35,092 nt of DNA from assembly GCA_012797605.1 (NCBI GenBank), contig JAAZOT010000035.1, positions 1 through 35,092 of the forward strand, written 5' to 3'. The notes under the pieces were generated by a model, which worked only from the letters and a program-made list of their open reading frames with translations, had not been told where the DNA came from and did not search any database. Below are positions 35,005-35,092 of the stretch, in pieces. Numbering within the stretch: the stretch's first letter is position 1; every line of letters starts with the position of its first letter. Source of the DNA: Spirochaetales bacterium (GTDB taxonomy: Bacteria; Spirochaetota; JAAYUW01). Position numbers and translations under genes: made by a program.

Positions 35005-35092
35005 CCCTTGCCCACGCCACGAAAACGGTAAAGTTTAGTGGGGTGAGTAGCTCTAAAGGTGCATTTAATTTAAATATGCGATCATGGGAAAG
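35005..35092 (+). ncRNA. Possible structured RNA or leader, unidentified, cut by the window end
   Basis: By hand count about 44% of these 88 bases are G or C, far above the surrounding gaps. CCCAC (35011-35015) can pair with a GTGGG further on (around 35038-35042), and GCAT (35063-35066) with ATGC around 35077. No coding frame with a start is apparent. It does not match tmRNA, SRP RNA, 5S or the common riboswitch cores as I know them. GGGTGAGTAGCTC recalls, only loosely, the GGGGAGUAGC of manganese (yybP-ykoY) switches. Most of the element probably lies outside the window. Confidence 0.4.

Noticed and set aside
35080-35092. Ending GGGAAAG read as the start of the RNase P GAGGAAAGUCC core
   Set aside because: Only a few bases remain and the preceding hairpin layout does not match the P1-P2-P3 order; needs sequence beyond the window.

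Overview
The window is strongly AT-rich chromosomal DNA (poly-A/T gaps, proteins rich in K, N, I, F) with about 30 genes. It carries no rRNA, tRNA, CRISPR array or insertion sequence that I can see. I infer a spirochaete (Spirochaetota) or close relative. The reasons are the minus-strand gene order rplU, prp, rpmA, obg, nadD, LCP protein, rsfS, which from memory resembles spirochaete chromosomes; a BMP-family lipoprotein with a relaxed lipobox; and a secreted NADase-type glycan-binding protein. No rRNA is present to confirm this.

Left part (1-6300, plus strand): the end of an upstream membrane protein, lspA (lipoprotein signal peptidase), an RluD-like pseudouridine synthase, an NAD-dependent epimerase and a PAP2 phosphatase. 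After a low-complexity gap and a good sigma70-like promoter comes a three-gene unit: a DUF2089 zinc-ribbon/HTH protein, a DUF4097 beta-helix protein with repeated SGD turns, and a small protein. All three share one short helical motif. The unit ends in a hairpin terminator.

Middle part: enolase (minus); a BMP-type ABC permease and a BMP lipoprotein (plus), without their usual ATPase and second permease; a methyl-accepting chemotaxis protein; and rpmB. A minus-strand housekeeping cluster follows (lepB, PAP2 phosphatase, rplU, prp, rpmA, obg, nadD, LCP, rsfS), covering secretion, ribosome assembly, NAD synthesis and envelope assembly. Prp is present although L27 has no cleavable N-terminal extension. 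Then come a membrane-fused alpha/beta hydrolase, a C-poor low-complexity gap and a fast-evolving exported protein of unknown function.

Right part: a guanine-class purine riboswitch (20964-21032) precedes a seven-gene purine operon, purL-purC-purF-purM-purN-purH-purD. PurL is the long single-chain form with a fused glutaminase. PurE and PurB are not here. The riboswitch is followed by sequences that could re-pair with its P1 and P2 elements. After purD lies an HD-GYP phosphodiesterase gene broken by an in-frame TAA, then the glycan-binding protein (minus). At the right edge a GC-richer segment behind a TTGACA promoter may be the start of a structured RNA or leader; it is cut by the window end and I could not identify it.
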